From NCBI GenBank assembly GCA_011317545.1, contig WUJK01000004.1:1364001-1428000 (forward strand): 64,000 bases of DNA. Direction: 5' to 3'. The translations under genes and the position numbers were made by a program. A model generated the notes under the pieces. That model was not told the origin of the DNA and made no database searches. It saw only the letters and a program-made list of their open reading frames with translations. Source of the DNA: Coniella vitis (lineage: Eukaryota; Ascomycota; Sordariomycetes; Diaporthales; Schizoparmaceae). Below, in pieces: positions 1 to 12,093 of this stretch. Each line of letters opens with the position of its first letter. Position 1 is the first letter of the stretch.

Positions 1-1531
1 GCCGCTGCATAGGTCGCGGTCAGCTTTGTCCAATATTTTCCGCAGACAAACAGAGCATCCTTACAAGCTGATGGAAATGCGCAATGTGGGCATGACGGCT
101 GTCATGCTATTTGCGCGCCGGCCCGAAGCCATCTTGCGCATCGAGACTGCAGAGTGTGCGTTTGGCATTGCGAACATGGGAAACAAGGGCGCCATTGCTC
201 TGCGAGTCTCGTATAGTAAAGACGGCCAAGAAGTACGCCCGGACAATGGAGGCCCGCGCGACGACATTGTGGAGATCACCTTTGTTGCGACACATTTGGC
301 TGCGATGGAGTACAATTTGCGGAGGAGGAATGCGAACTGGGCGAGGTATGATGATTTTTCCCCTCTACCTCCTCAAAAGGTCCATAAAGCTACCAGAACA
401 CCTTTTGGAACAAGGTGTCTGCTTTGAAGTGGTGGCAAACAAGCTGCCCTGGCCCCCGACAATTCTCATTGGAGCCACTACGGTGCATTGTATTAATGGT
501 GTCATAGTATTTGTTCCTCTTGCCTTTTCGAAGACCCTAAGAAGATGATTCCGGCAAAATATCGCTTTGATGAGCCAGGTGCTAAGAACATTATTGAAGC
601 ATCGACGCATTCATCATCGACAGCACCAGATGCAAAGCAGACAGATGGTGGTAAGGACATACCGACTGAGACCGAGGAAGAGCGCGAGGCTCTCCTGGCG
701 CGTCGTTTGAATGATGCGAGTATGCCACCTGAGTTTGTGGACTACTTGCACGACATTAGCATCTTCAAACCAGGAAGCCATCTTTTCGTGGCAGGTGACC
801 TTAACTATCGTATTTCGACAACAACACCGCCGGCACTGGCTGAGTTTCCCACCCTGGAGACATATTCGGAGTTCTTGGATCGCGACCAAATGAGACACGA
901 AATGGAGGCTGGTCGGACACTTCATGGCCTGACTGAGCCACCTGTTGAATTTCCCCCTACTTACAAGATTAAGCATTTGAGCCAGGACAAGATTGCGGAA
1001 GCAATCAATAAGGACGAGGTTATGAGAGCTAAGGAAGAAGGGCGTTTGGATGAGGTCGTACCGTGGAAATGGGCTTCTCACCGTTGGCCGGGCTGGTGTG
1101 ATCGGGTACTCTACCTCGACATACCGGAATGGGTCAAAGAACGATACAGACGCGTGGCAGGAGGCAGTTGCCCGACTGCACGCACCCCTGACATCAAAGT
1201 TCACGCTTATAACTCCCTTCCAACAATGTGGACGTCAGACCACCGGCCAGTGTTTTTCCGAGCCTCGGTGCCACTGCTCTCCCGAAGAGAGCTTCTACCA
1301 CAAATGTCCCAGGTGGCCGCCATGCCACCACACGACGCTCATGACCCACGCCTTAAGCTTCCCGTGCCCATCGACACGGGTGCCTTTGCCCGCCGTGCCA
1401 CGGCCCGCAAGAGAGAGGTTTGGACGGGCATGACCGCACTCTTCTTTAGCACAAGGGAAGGTGCCATTGTTGTTACTGCTCTGGCGGCCCTGGGCTGGTG
1501 GGGTTGGTGGGTCTTTAGAGGAGGGTTCTAG
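1..1531 (+). CDS. Inositol polyphosphate 5-phosphatase, Inp54-like, tail-anchored (5' partial)
   Basis: Removes the 5-phosphate from phosphoinositides such as PI(4,5)P2; by family knowledge Inp54-type enzymes sit on the ER by a C-terminal anchor. The 5' end is cut by the window edge. Exons are read as 1-345 and 508-1531; the intron 346-507 (GTATGA...CATAG) restores the frame between NANWA and the conserved FEDPKK stretch. Signature motifs of the 5-phosphatase fold are present in order: NVGMTAVMLFAR, NMGNKGA, ATHLAAMEYNL, GDLNYRI, PGWCDRVLY (usual form P-x-W-C/T-DRVL) and TSDHRPVF. The last about 23 residues are hydrophobic and Trp-rich and end in RGGF, which fits a tail anchor. A further acceptor near position 52 (TTTTCCGCAG) may be the true start of the first exon seen here. 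The identity of the fold is secure; the Inp54 assignment rests on size and tail anchor. Confidence 0.85.
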
Positions 1532-3070
1532 AGGGATTTCATGAAGCGAGTGATGCGGAACTTTGGACGGCGGCTGCAGGACTTTGTTCATCATGGCGCA
1601 GTTGCGTTGCGAGAAGCTTTGGTTCATCAACTTGCCGCGATGCCTTGGCCCTTGTAGTCCCTTGTTTTCGACGCTACACATCTGCGTATGTTTGAATGAA
1701 CATACATTGGGTGGTTTTTGCGGGGTTCAAATGTTCGAGAAGGGCGCTTTTCGACACAGTGACCAACGTCAATTGGGAACTGAATGGCAGGGCAAGCAGG
1801 CAGGAAAGGCATCCGGTGTATTGGGACCACAAAACTGATTTATAGATACCCCACTATTTACTTGTATTATCAACGTGATAGAAGCGGAACCAAAGCGAAG
1901 AGCGGATTAATAAGGATGAGCAGGGTGTGAAGAAAGGCTTAATCGGCGTGGGAATATGGTAATTGCTCCCAGGTTCACCAGATACTTAATATTAGCGAAT
2001 ATATGCATTCAAGTGCCAGGAATGAAAGCTTTGGTCAGTCCGGTGAAGAACCTTGAGTTGAGCAGAGGTTATCGCACTTGAATATCAGCAGCTCAAAGCA
2101 AGCACCTCTTTGGAACGCTCAACTTTAGGTATACCTCTGTATTTTCCAACCTGTGAATGTAACCGTCTTGTGTAGGTACATAGTACAAGCAAGTATCATA
2201 CCGTAGAATTAAGGCTCCTTACATTTTCATTTTCGCTTTTCTTTTTCTTTATGTCCCTTATTGACGTTGACATTTCATAACCCCTTTATTCTGCTTAGTA
2301 TGTTGAGTATCAACCGTATCTGTATATCTGAATTCTTTTTGCCCATTGCATGTTAGCTTTACTATCGATTCTTGCTATTATTCATGTTAGGAAGTTTGGC
2401 CGTTTTATCTTCCTGACTCCTCTCGTTGAACGCCGAGTAACTCACCGCTTGTCTCGATCTTGCGCCCCTCGAACTCCTCCCAAGAAAAGGAAACCGTCCA
2501 ACCCCGAAACGAAAAGCAAATCCATCCAAGCAGTAGATGATATACTCGTGGTAGCAAATCGAAGCCTCCATGACCATTACCCACGACAACATGCGATAGG
2601 ACGACGACGACGACAACGACAACAACAACAACAACAACAAGATGTTGATTATATACTTCATTAACCCGTTCGAGTCCTCTTCTTTTTGCTTGCTCTTTGT
2701 AGGTACCTCGCTCGGTAGGACTTCCCGTCTCCCAGAGCTGCAGAAACAAAGGTCTCGATATGCTCGTATCTTAGGCCCCCTTTCTTCAAGATGCCCATAC
2801 CATGTATAGTACATCTCAAAAAGTCGAATCAACCAGCAGAAAGCTCGGAGAAAAGAGAAACAAAATCAAGAACACCAGGCCCGCTGGCAAAAACATTGCT
2901 AGCCTTTTACATAACCTCATAAGTGAGCCAAATACCAAATCAGCCCCCCCACCCCGGGCGAAAAAAACGGCTGTGCCCAATCCTTGCCTCCTTCCTTCCA
3001 TTCCTCATTTCCCAGTATATAGAGGGAAAAAGAAAAGTGGGTGGGAATGCGACAGTCTCAACAAGACGTA
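1532..3070. other. Intergenic, convergent 3' ends
   Basis: Lies between the phosphatase (+) and the PKA gene (-), so it should hold both 3' UTRs. Open frames are short and of low complexity. There is a CGA/CAA trinucleotide tract near 2606-2640 and one copy of the TACATAGTA 9-mer at 2177. No gene is supported. Confidence 0.6.
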
Positions 3071-4572
3071 TTAGAAATTCTCAAAATACTTTTCATACTT
3101 TTCCCGCAACGCGTCCGTATACTCGCCATGCCCCACATCTTCCTCGGGGTAAATATCAAAACATTGCGCATCGCCGGGATACCGAACGGGCGGAATAATG
3201 GGTCCTTGATATTCACGGCGGTACACGGCTTCCCAGTCGACGCCGCGAAAAAACGGGTGGTCCTTGACGCGCTGAGCACCCCCCGAGACGTTGCCGAGCC
3301 GGCGGGACCGGTCGACGGTGCAAAAGGAGCGGATGATGTCTTGGGCTTCGCGGGAAATGGCTGGATCTTGGGGGAAAACGACGGGCTTTTCGACAATTCT
3401 ATAGACGTGGGTTGAGGTTAGTTTGACTTGACTGGATTGTTGTCTCCTTTTTCTTTTCTTCTTTTCTTTTCTTTCTTTTCTTGGTGAATACTATGCAGGA
3501 AAAGAAAAACAAGGGCGTTTCCAACTCACTGCTTGTAGATCTCGATTGGATTCTGGTGCCAAAACGGCGGGTAGCCTGTAAGGAACTCGTATATCAAGAT
3601 GCCCAGCGCCCACCAGTCGACGGCTGTCGTGTGACCCTTGTTATGTATCACCTCGGGCGCGAGGTACTCTGGGGTGCCGCATAGCGTATATGTCTCAGTT
3701 GAACCGTCCTTGCCCGTTAACCGTTTTGCAAAGCCGAAATCGACCAGTTTTATATGCCCTTCTGCATCTAACAATAGATTTTCGGGTTTGAGATCACGGT
3801 AGGCAACGCCGCCTTGTTCCTCGTGCAGATACTCCAACACCAGGACAATCTCAGCGGCATAAAAGCGCGCCATGCCCTCGTCAAACCGCCGAAACTTGCG
3901 CAGGTAGGAAAACAACTCGCCGCCGGGTACGTAGTCGAGGAGGAGGTAGAGGAAGTCGGAATCGGAGAAGGAGGTCAGGAGATTCGTGATGAACGGGTGT
4001 CCGCTAACTTCGCTGAGAATTGCGCGCTCGTGCCGGACGTGGTCGATTTGTTTGAGTTTGATTACTGGATGGGAAAATAATATTCACAAATTAGCAAAGG
4101 CGTCGAGTAGGCCGGGAGGGGAGGTTAGCTTGACAATGTACACACCTTCCGACTTGCGCAATATTTTAAGCGCAAATACTTTGCCGCGTTCTGCTTCGCT
4201 CTGAGGCTCTGCAAATCTTACGAGACATACTCTCGCGAAAGTGCCTTTTGAAAAGAGAAAATCCGAGTAAGCGCGTCGAGTCCTTTCTGTACAACACGGA
4301 ACTCTTCCTTGTTCCTTTTTTTTTTTCTTCTTCTTTCTTTTTCTGTCACATGCACCACACACACAGCGCCGGGCGAACTACCTACCCGTTCCAAGTGTGC
4401 GCACCTTCGCAAAGTCGTCAAGCTTGAGTTTTCGTGTAATCTTGAACCCGTCGTTGGCAGCGCCAGATGTTGCGAGACCACTCATGGCTGGCGCCGCCTT
4501 GTCCAGTATTCGGCTCGAACCTCCTGCGTGGCCGACTGTCGCCGGGACTTGGTGGGCCACTGTGGCGGCCAT
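3071..4572 (-). CDS. pkaC2: cAMP-dependent protein kinase catalytic subunit, class II (PKA-C2 type)
   Basis: Ser/Thr kinase of the cAMP pathway; held by the regulatory subunit until cAMP binds. Four exons on the minus strand: 4572-4386, 4244-4146, 4064-3530 and 3398-3071, giving 382 residues; all introns have GT...AG ends and keep the frame. The ATG at 4572 is the first in frame after an upstream TAA. Motifs in order: glycine loop LGTGTFARVCLV, FALKILRK (catalytic Lys), YRDLKPEN, DFGFAK, T-loop TYTLCGTPEYLAPE, and the C-terminal FxxF ending FENF that packs on the kinase core. The substrate-side sequence DYVPGGELFSYLRKFRRF and the GKDGSTETYT insert before the T-loop match my memory of fungal PKA-C2 rather than PKA-C1. 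C2 enzymes are usually the minor PKA activity. The N-terminal 50 residues are Ala-rich and probably disordered. Confidence 0.92.
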
Positions 4573-4942
4573 GAAAGTTGCGAGGGGCTGATCGTAATGG
4601 CCGAGGTCGGCAGAACGACGCAGTTAGAGCTGTGTGGCGAGAGGTAGGAAAGGAGTCGTGCGCAACAGGAGACAAGGGCTCTCGGGTCAAGTCAAGATCG
4701 GTTGGATTTGAATTAGTGGATGCGACAATTTGGCGTGCAGCAGCCGCAAGTACTGTGGTAATGGCAGGGGTTGTTTGAAGGTGTGCTGCTTGTATCAGCT
4801 TGGATGGCTCGGGGGCCGCACAATCGCAATCAGGTCCCGGTTCTCTGAGGACAGGAGGAGGAACGTCGAGCCGTGTTCGGGGTGGACAGTAGCGCTCGCG
4901 CTGGGATTTATCGGTTGATTGAGGCTGGAGAGAGGCGTGGAA

Positions 4943-4954
4943 GGGGGGGGGGGG
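4943..4954. repeat. G12 homopolymer
   Basis: Twelve consecutive G in the PKA-C2 upstream region. One of 18 runs of at least 9 G or C in this window (see findings). Confidence 0.95.
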
Positions 4955-6895
4955 CGATATGATCTGGATGCGGGTGGATCGCCCGTCTAATATCGGTGCC
5001 GAAGCGGTGGGCCGCAAGTGACTCGTAGACTAAGACGGCGGTGCTAGTGCTGTACAATGCAGGGAGAAGAAGGTATTTGTTCTGTGTTTTGGGTGCAGTG
5101 TCTGGCTTGCCAGCGAGGACAAGAAGATGAAACGGAGGCAAGATGAGGGGATACTATGTAGGGATCGAGAAGGATCTGGCGAGCGTGGAGAAGAGCAGCA
5201 TTTTGGAGGGCGCAGGTGGGGTTGTAACAGAGTCCTGGGTTTCTGTGTGTTTAGGTATCACCATTGGTGCTAGGTACCATCATAGTAGTATTCTGTAATT
5301 TTGTAGCAGGCTAATGCAAGAGGTCCTTCAGCGCCTGATGCTGATGCTGGGCGGACGTCTTGGACTGATTGGGAAGCTGGCGCGCCTGGCAGGGCTGCTG
5401 GGCTAGCAATGATAGGCCCAGGACAGCGTGCTGGGCCCCATGCTGGGGTCTGCTGGGGCCATGCTGAGCACGCACCGCCCTGACTTCGGCCAGTGGGGGA
5501 CTTGCTGGCTTGACGTCACCGTTGCTTGCAGCACAGCTCTTTAACCCTATCCAGCGTGGGGGGACAGTGAAGGCTACTATGTATGATCGCATGGGCAGTA
5601 GATCAATTGGCCAAGCCAGTGGAGCCTCTGCTGCACAAAACTTCCGGTGGTTTGGGACGGGGCAGGAACGGGTACCAGGACTTGATACAGCTATACGTGC
5701 ATTTCGTTAAGACACAGCACCCGCAGCATCACCCGCAACAGGGCCGTTGTGAGGTCTGCGAGCCAGTGAGCCAGTGGGCCAGGAGCCTGCGCGCTGAGCA
5801 TCCCAGACTGCCACGAGGCATTGCTCTTTCGCTTAGCGCTCAGGCGGCCAGGATACTAGGTACCATGGTATGTACAATTTGTCTTTGTTGGCTCTGACTG
5901 CGCCTCCAGGAGAGCTGACTGCAATAATTTACCGTGTCGCAGGGCCAACATCCAACAAAGGAAATGAAGACCTCGCAACATCGAGAGCACGAGACAGTGA
6001 CGAGAACAGCTGTGGAGCGGGACGTCGGATCGACTGGGCCTACTGTAATACTATATACATACAACGTACCTAGGTACCTAGATGTATTCTAGTACTTTAG
6101 TACATTAGCTGCAGCTGTTGATGAAAAAAGTTGCAACACGAAACAGGGGGACGCTGTCAGGCGCTGTCAGGCGCTGCGAGGCCTGCACCTGCCCCATCAA
6201 GGAGCCACAGCGCTTGTCGTAGCGTGTCGCTTGTGGCTCTCGTACCAGAAGACGGCCCCCTGAGCTTTTAGACGCCGCAGTGTACCAAACTTGACCGCGA
6301 CCGCCGCGTGCGTACCGTAATCTGGATCTCAATTTCGTATTCTCATTCTCACCTGTATGTATCACGGCCCGCTATACCGTCGATTTCCGGCACCTGACGC
6401 AGCCCAGATGTCAATACATGATATGCATGCAATACAGAAACGAAACTGTGAAGCAACATGCATCATGTTGCTGGAATGTCCTTTATTTTCGGCTTCCCCA
6501 ACCCCCATTACCCAGTACCAAGTCGTGTTGGTGCGGATCCTATGTGTTTACGGCACCTCGTGAACTGTTTTATTCTGTTGCAACTAATTGCCTAGATGGC
6601 CGTTCAGAATCAGCAGCTAAAGAAGGTAAATCTCAGAGGGAGGGGAGGGATATGGGAGCCTCCGAGGTCAACAACCTGCCTGCTTTTACAGAATGCAGCG
6701 CTTACATGAGCATTTACTGTGGGGTCCTTCCCAGCTACTATTGTGTACCATAGTATGGAGCGAACCCCAAAGTGCCCGGACCCCTAAACGACCTAGCGAA
6801 ACCGCCCGCTGTCACTCCCACAGTCAGCTGCCTGCCCACCCACTCTCCTCATCAGCCTCCATAGCACCTCCACGCCTGTGCTTCTGGTCCAACCA

Positions 6896-6911
6896 TACAT
6901 AGTACATAGTA
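6896..6911. repeat. Two overlapping TACATAGTA copies
   Basis: The 9-mer occurs at 6896-6904 and 6903-6911, sharing TA, 303 bp upstream of the Rab-GAP start codon. The same overlapping arrangement recurs at 37194-37209. Confidence 0.95.
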
Positions 6912-7213
6912 GTCACGATACAGAGTAGCCTCCTCCACACAAACGCTCCAACCCTTTCAACAGCGCCCAAAGCAGCCATTGCTCGACGACAGACAGTCAC
7001 AAGACGCCGATCTCACTCCTTTAGAGCGGAGCTGCTCCCAAGGTCTGAGCTGGGCCATGCTCTAACCGACCTTCGGCGGCCCGCACCCAGAACCCCTGGC
7101 GACCCTCCCTTTGGTCGTCTCCTCGCCATTCCACCCCTTCACCACCAAAGACCCGTCGCCAACGTCACTCCCACCATCGAGGGCGCCTCGACGCCCCACG
7201 ACCCGCAGCCGCC

Positions 7214-10200
7214 ATGTTCGCCATTTCGAGCTTCGTCCAAAAGGCCCAGCAGCTGCTGGACCCCATGCAGGGCCTAAATCTGTCAGATTCGGACCGCAAC
7301 CCCTCCAAGGCCACCCTCTTCCAGAACCAGTTCCGCTTGCCCTCCTCCCAACATCCCCTATACGAAATCAACGCCGAGCTCGGCATACCACCATCTAATG
7401 CAACCCAGGGCGGGAAGCATGATGCAGGCTACCACTATACCGGCAAGCTGCACCTCTCAGAGGCCTACATGTGCTTCTCCACGACCCCGTCTAGCTTCAT
7501 ATCCTCAGCTAGTAGCTCGACTTCGACGGTTTATACAGGACAGACTCATGGCGGTGGCCCCAGCGGCAACGGCTTCACTTTCCCCCTGTGCTCTATTCGA
7601 AGGGTGGAGCGGTTACACAGCCAAAACTTTCAAGTAAGGGACTACTGGAATTTACACGGCAACTCTGTGCTGCTACTTCGTTCTTTCGAATGCTAACGAG
7701 CCCACGCAGTTCGCACTCGCTATAACAACCTGGAACGGCTTGGCCCAAAATAGCGGAAAAGACAAGGACAAAGATGCACCCAAAGAGAACACTGAAGTAA
7801 GGGAGCAGCGTATCACAATCACACTGGTCGGAAGTCGCCAGGCCTGCGAGCGCTTCTGTGATGGCCTCAAAAAGGGACTCCGTGCCGGCGTGGGCAGTGT
7901 CGGCAAACTCAAAAAAGTTATTACAGAGTGCTATTCCGAATACCTCTTGCGTGCAGAAGATCAGAAAGAAAAGACGCCCCCAGATGCCGGGCTGGGCATG
8001 GTGTTCAAATACCCCGGGGACCCCAAAAAGCTCCGGGACAGGGCCAAAATGCGCCTCTGGGCTGAATATCTGCGTGATAATGGCAGAAACATGAACCTCA
8101 TTCGACAACCAACCTTCCACAAACTCATCCGTGTTGGTCTGCCCAACCGATTAAGAGGTGAGATATGGGAGCTAACCTCGGGTTCAATATATCTACGACT
8201 CGAAAACCCGACACTATACAGCGATACTCTTAACAAGTTTGAAGGCCAGGAATCGCTAGCTATCGATGAAATCGAAAAGGACCTCAATCGAAGTCTTCCC
8301 GAGTACCCTGGTTTTCAGAGCGAAGAGGGCATTGGCCGCTTGCGCCGCGTCTTGACAGCGTATAGCTGGGTCAATGCCGACGTCGGCTACTGCCAGGCCA
8401 TGAACATCGTTGTGGCGGCCTTGCTGATCTACATGTCTGAAAGCCAGGCCTTCTTCCTGCTCTCGGCTTTGTGTGACCGCTTGGTGCCGGGTTACTACTC
8501 GCAAACCATGTACGGCACTCTGCTCGATCAAAAGGTCTTTGAAGGTCTAGTGGAAAAGACCATGCCAATTCTCTGGGAGCATTTAGTCAAGAGCGATGTG
8601 CAGCTGTCTGTCGTGTCACTGCCATGGTTCCTCTCGCTGTACATCAACTCCATGCCACTTGTCTTTGCCTTCAGAGTTCTCGATGTCTTCTTCGTCGAAG
8701 GACCCAAGGTGTTGTTCCAAGTCGGGCTAGCAATCTTGCGCATAAATGGCGAAGAGCTGCTGGATTCGACAGACGACGGCGCCTTTATATCTGTTCTCAA
8801 ATCTTACTTCTCTCGTTTGGACGAGTCTGCACACCCGAAATCTGAGAATCCCAAGCTGCGGGCTGTCACACGGTTCCAAGAACTCATGGTGGTTGCATTC
8901 AAGGAATTCTCCCAGGTCACACATAGCACCATCACAGATCTGCGGCTGAAAAACAAAGACGCCGTTCTCAATAACATTGAGAACTTTGCCAAGAGAACAG
9001 CCATCCGGAATCTGGGCCCAGATGCCAAGATCCTGACCACAGATGAGCTGGGTGCCCTCTACGACCGGTTTTTCGGTGTCCTGTACGAGCGACAGCAACG
9101 CAACAAGCTGTTGCAGCAAGAGCAACAGCGGCGAGCCAAGGCTGGCAGGCCGAGGCTGGGCGACAACCAGCCCGAGGAGAAGGTGGAAAAGGGCAGGGCG
9201 GGTCTGGGCGCCCCGAGCACCTCTGAGATGGACTATGATGCGTTTCGCGAATTTCTGGCTGGCATGTCGAAATGGGCTGTTTCAGACTCGCCCATCACAC
9301 CCCGTCGGGACACTTTTTCGGACAAGGACAGGTCAGCCTATTTCAACAGTGCGAAAAAGACAGACGTGTACATTGGGCCTTGGGGCAGCGGGCCGGAACC
9401 GGCAGAACACGAATTCGTGCAGCGCTTGTTTAGACATTGGGATAAAGGCGGGAAAGGGCAGATTACGCTACAGAATGTCGTCTCGGGAATGGCTGGCATC
9501 AAAGGCAAGCGTGACATTATGGGCACGATCACCTACTTTTTTGAGCTGTACGACGACGATGGTGACGGCAAAGTCGATCGAGAAGGCATCCTCCGCATCT
9601 CTGAAGCGTTGCTGTTCCTTTCCCGCAGAGGCTTGGAAGGCAGCCTGAGTCCTTCGGCTTCGCAAGTTGGAGTCAACGGTTTCCAGGAACCTAATTCAGC
9701 CTTGCACAGCCCAGATGGCACGGTGGACGGGGCGTCTATGAATGAGAGATTTCTCAGCAGCATCAGCGCCTTTATACAGCGGTGCTTTGAGTATGCGGAC
9801 CCAGGATACTCGAGTAGCAGGGACACGGACAGCAAGACAGACGAGGTTGTAGGCCAGGACACTGTGGACAACAGTGCCTTCACGATTGGAGACGACGACG
9901 ATGACGAAGAGGACCTCTTGGTGCTTGAGGGTGAAGATGACATGGAGGTTAAGGCAGACGAAAAGAAACCCCAAAAGTCAGACATCCCGCCAGCTATCAA
10001 CATCACCACTCCTAGTACCGGAGGTCATCGCCGCGTGTCCAAGGCTCAAAGTGAAGCCGCCAATGTCGCTCTCGACCCTTCCAACCCTCTATATATGACG
10101 CTTCCCACCTTCCGCATGGTGGTGCTAGCTGACGAGCTCCTGGAGCAATTCTTTGAATCGAGCTTCCCGGCATCCTTCCACATCATCGAAGGCCTGGCTG

Positions 10201-10739
10201 TGCCGAGCACACCTTCATCCAACCTCACGACATTTTCGAGTCTCGGGCAGTCTGCAGGACGTGCTGCTGCAGCAGCCATTGGCAGTGGCCCAGCAGCCAT
10301 GGGCGGCCAGCGTGGTCTCAGAGGTGTGCTAGATGGTATAGTAACCGATGGCATGCGCGTAGCCGCGGAAGTCAGGAGACGCATGGAGGAGGCACAAAAG
10401 GAGTTGGAGAAGAACGCAACACCGGGCCAGAGACAGTCGCAAGAAGAAGACGAAGACGACGAAGACGGCGACGTGGACATTCACCAGCTTACGGGCAAGT
10501 CGAGCGGTAAGAAGGACATGGATGGCAGAAGCGTACGCAGCGTGAGGATTGAAGACCGGGCATTGCTAGAGGGTGCGGATGCGGAAGCTGGTGGCAATGG
10601 GCAGCATAACCTCAAGGGCGATGGCAATGAAGCAGGTGCCAGCAGCTCGCAGGCGCAACAAGACGCCGAGGCTCGAAGAAGGAGTGTAGTGGAGAGTGAA
10701 GTGGAGACAGCCAAGAGAACTGTGGAATTTGAGGGGTGA
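7214..10739 (+). CDS. Rab GTPase-activating protein with GRAM-like, TBC and EF-hand domains (Gyp2/Mdr1-like)
   Basis: Stimulates GTP hydrolysis on Rab/Ypt GTPases in vesicle traffic. Two exons, 7214-7633 and 7710-10739, with a 76-nt intron (GTAAGG...CGCAG, branch-like CTAAC at about 7692); 1149 residues. The N-terminal 40-250 resembles the GRAM/PH-like region of this family (FPLCSIRRVERL, FALAITTWNG). The TBC domain spans about 280-490 and has both catalytic signatures: the Arg finger in IEKDLNRS (IxxDxxR) near 329 and the Gln finger in GYCQAMN near 366. An EF-hand-like loop, DDDGDGKVDREGI, lies near 754 and a C-terminal acidic, disordered part follows. Length and order fit fungal Gyp2/Mdr1 and animal TBC1D8/9. 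The exact Rab target cannot be read from sequence. Confidence 0.92.
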
Positions 10740-12093
10740 ATAAACATCTAAACTGCTTGTTTGTTCTGTTGGGGATTTTTGGGACTTGGGTGGGGTTTTT
10801 TTTGTGTATATTTAGCTCTCTCTTGGAGCAAGATACTTCTTTTCCCGGTATCGAGGCTCTCGGGTCGGCAGGCTAGAAAAGGAAGAGAGCAAGCAAGCGA
10901 GTATGGATGTTGGGAATATATTGTGCCCTCCTTTCTGAGAATCGTCGTGGACGTCGTCTTCTTTTGGAAGGCTGTATTCAGTCCCTTTGCTCTTGGCTTG
11001 CGGTAGTCGGTGGTGGATTATGGTTCTCTTGGTCTTCACCCAAGGAATCAGCACGGTCTTGAAGGTCTGAGACAAGGAGGGGCAGGCAGGCTCTCTGCGA
11101 CAGGCAAGGAAACACAATAAGCTGCAAAACCATGTGTGAATATACCTGTCTTCACCGCCGGCTTGACTTTGAAAAGGTCGAAGTGACACAGGTCCTCGAT
11201 GGTCTGCTTCACCATGTTTGGTCGGTGGCTTGCAGTGCCAACGGCCCAGATGGTGGCTCTGTTTGCTCCAGATGCTCACCCACGATGAGGGTGCTCGCAG
11301 CTGTGGGGTGCAACTGGCGGCAGGCTTCTCCTTGGCTTGTAGGCTATCACTTTCTTGTTTGCTCGTTACCGTTCACGTGCCTTCCAAGCTTGAGAAGATT
11401 CAAGATAGAAAGGCTCCTTCCTCATAGTCTCAGGCCGTCAGCTCGAGCAACATCGACTACGGAGTAAGGAAGGATGGCGAGCGACTTCCCTCTGTTGGAA
11501 CATATGCGCACACTGACATGCACTTTCGAGCTTTCTTCACCTGGAAAACGTGGAACAGAATCATGGGCCACACGGACAGGAAGGTGCCACCGTTACACCT
11601 GTTACACGGTGGTTCCCTCGCGATAATTCTGTGTTGATGTCTTGCGGTGCTACGCGGAAATGCCATGAGTTTTCCTTGCTCTTTTACTTGGACTTCTCCC
11701 CAGGACTTCTTCTCTTTGCGCAAATCAAACACGTCGACGCCACTTCACTCGGATTTTCATTTTGGCGGTTGTTGCTTTCTTGGTCTTTGGACTGCTGGAA
11801 GAAGCTGCTTTGGATTGGGCACGAACCTTGCTCGCTCCGATCTTGGGAGTCTTGTTATTCCATCAGCAACTTCACTTGTTTTTTCTCATTGGTACAATAC
11901 AGCTGGTCCAGCATCGATATTTTGAGCCCTCTTGGCTTTTCGAGTGCAAGAATCTCCTCATATCAGTGCTCTCTTCTTTTCTGCTCTCTCGATGTACGAG
12001 CGTCGTGTTCAGGGTTCCCAGCACCCTGATTTTGGCAGTGCGGATTTTGGAACTAACATTCTACTAGCAACCATCGTGCCAGATCGATAAAAT
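10740..12093. other. Intergenic, Rab-GAP 3' UTR and GH76 leader
   Basis: 1.35 kb between two same-strand genes. The 600 bp before 12094 are T/C-rich with many in-frame short open frames on the plus strand, as expected of a long fungal 5' leader. No homologous-looking protein was found in any frame. Confidence 0.5.

Larger units (their letters stand above)
4573..7213. promoter_or_regulatory. Divergent intergenic region, PKA-C2 / Rab-GAP
   Basis: 2.6 kb separate the start codons of two divergent genes, so both 5' leaders and promoters should lie here. Open frames are short or low-complexity. The region holds a G12 run (4943-4954), CTG-rich sequence at 5320-5480, several GGTACC-centred palindromes (for example near 6064-6080) and TACATAGTA-family 9-mers at 5152, 5575, 6896 and 6903. 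The last 300 bp before 7214 are pyrimidine-rich (C-rich), as is common in fungal leaders. No individual promoter element could be proven. Confidence 0.5.

Noticed and set aside
4418..5017. Minus-strand 199-codon open frame overlapping the PKA first exon
   Set aside because: Out of frame with the well-supported PKA exon and of Pro/Arg/Thr-rich composition; a shadow of the leader.
6060..6082. CCTAGGTACCTAG-type palindromes
   Set aside because: Noted near 5273, 5857, 6064 and 62225, but such words are common in sordariomycete intergenic DNA and are too few here to claim a signal.
8727..10009. Long minus-strand open frames inside the Rab-GAP gene
   Set aside because: Antisense shadows of a conserved coding region.
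11550..12067. Plus-strand frames of 101-159 codons before the GH76 gene
   Set aside because: Trp/Ser/Leu/Cys-rich because the leader is T/C-rich; overlapping in two frames and no homology recognised.
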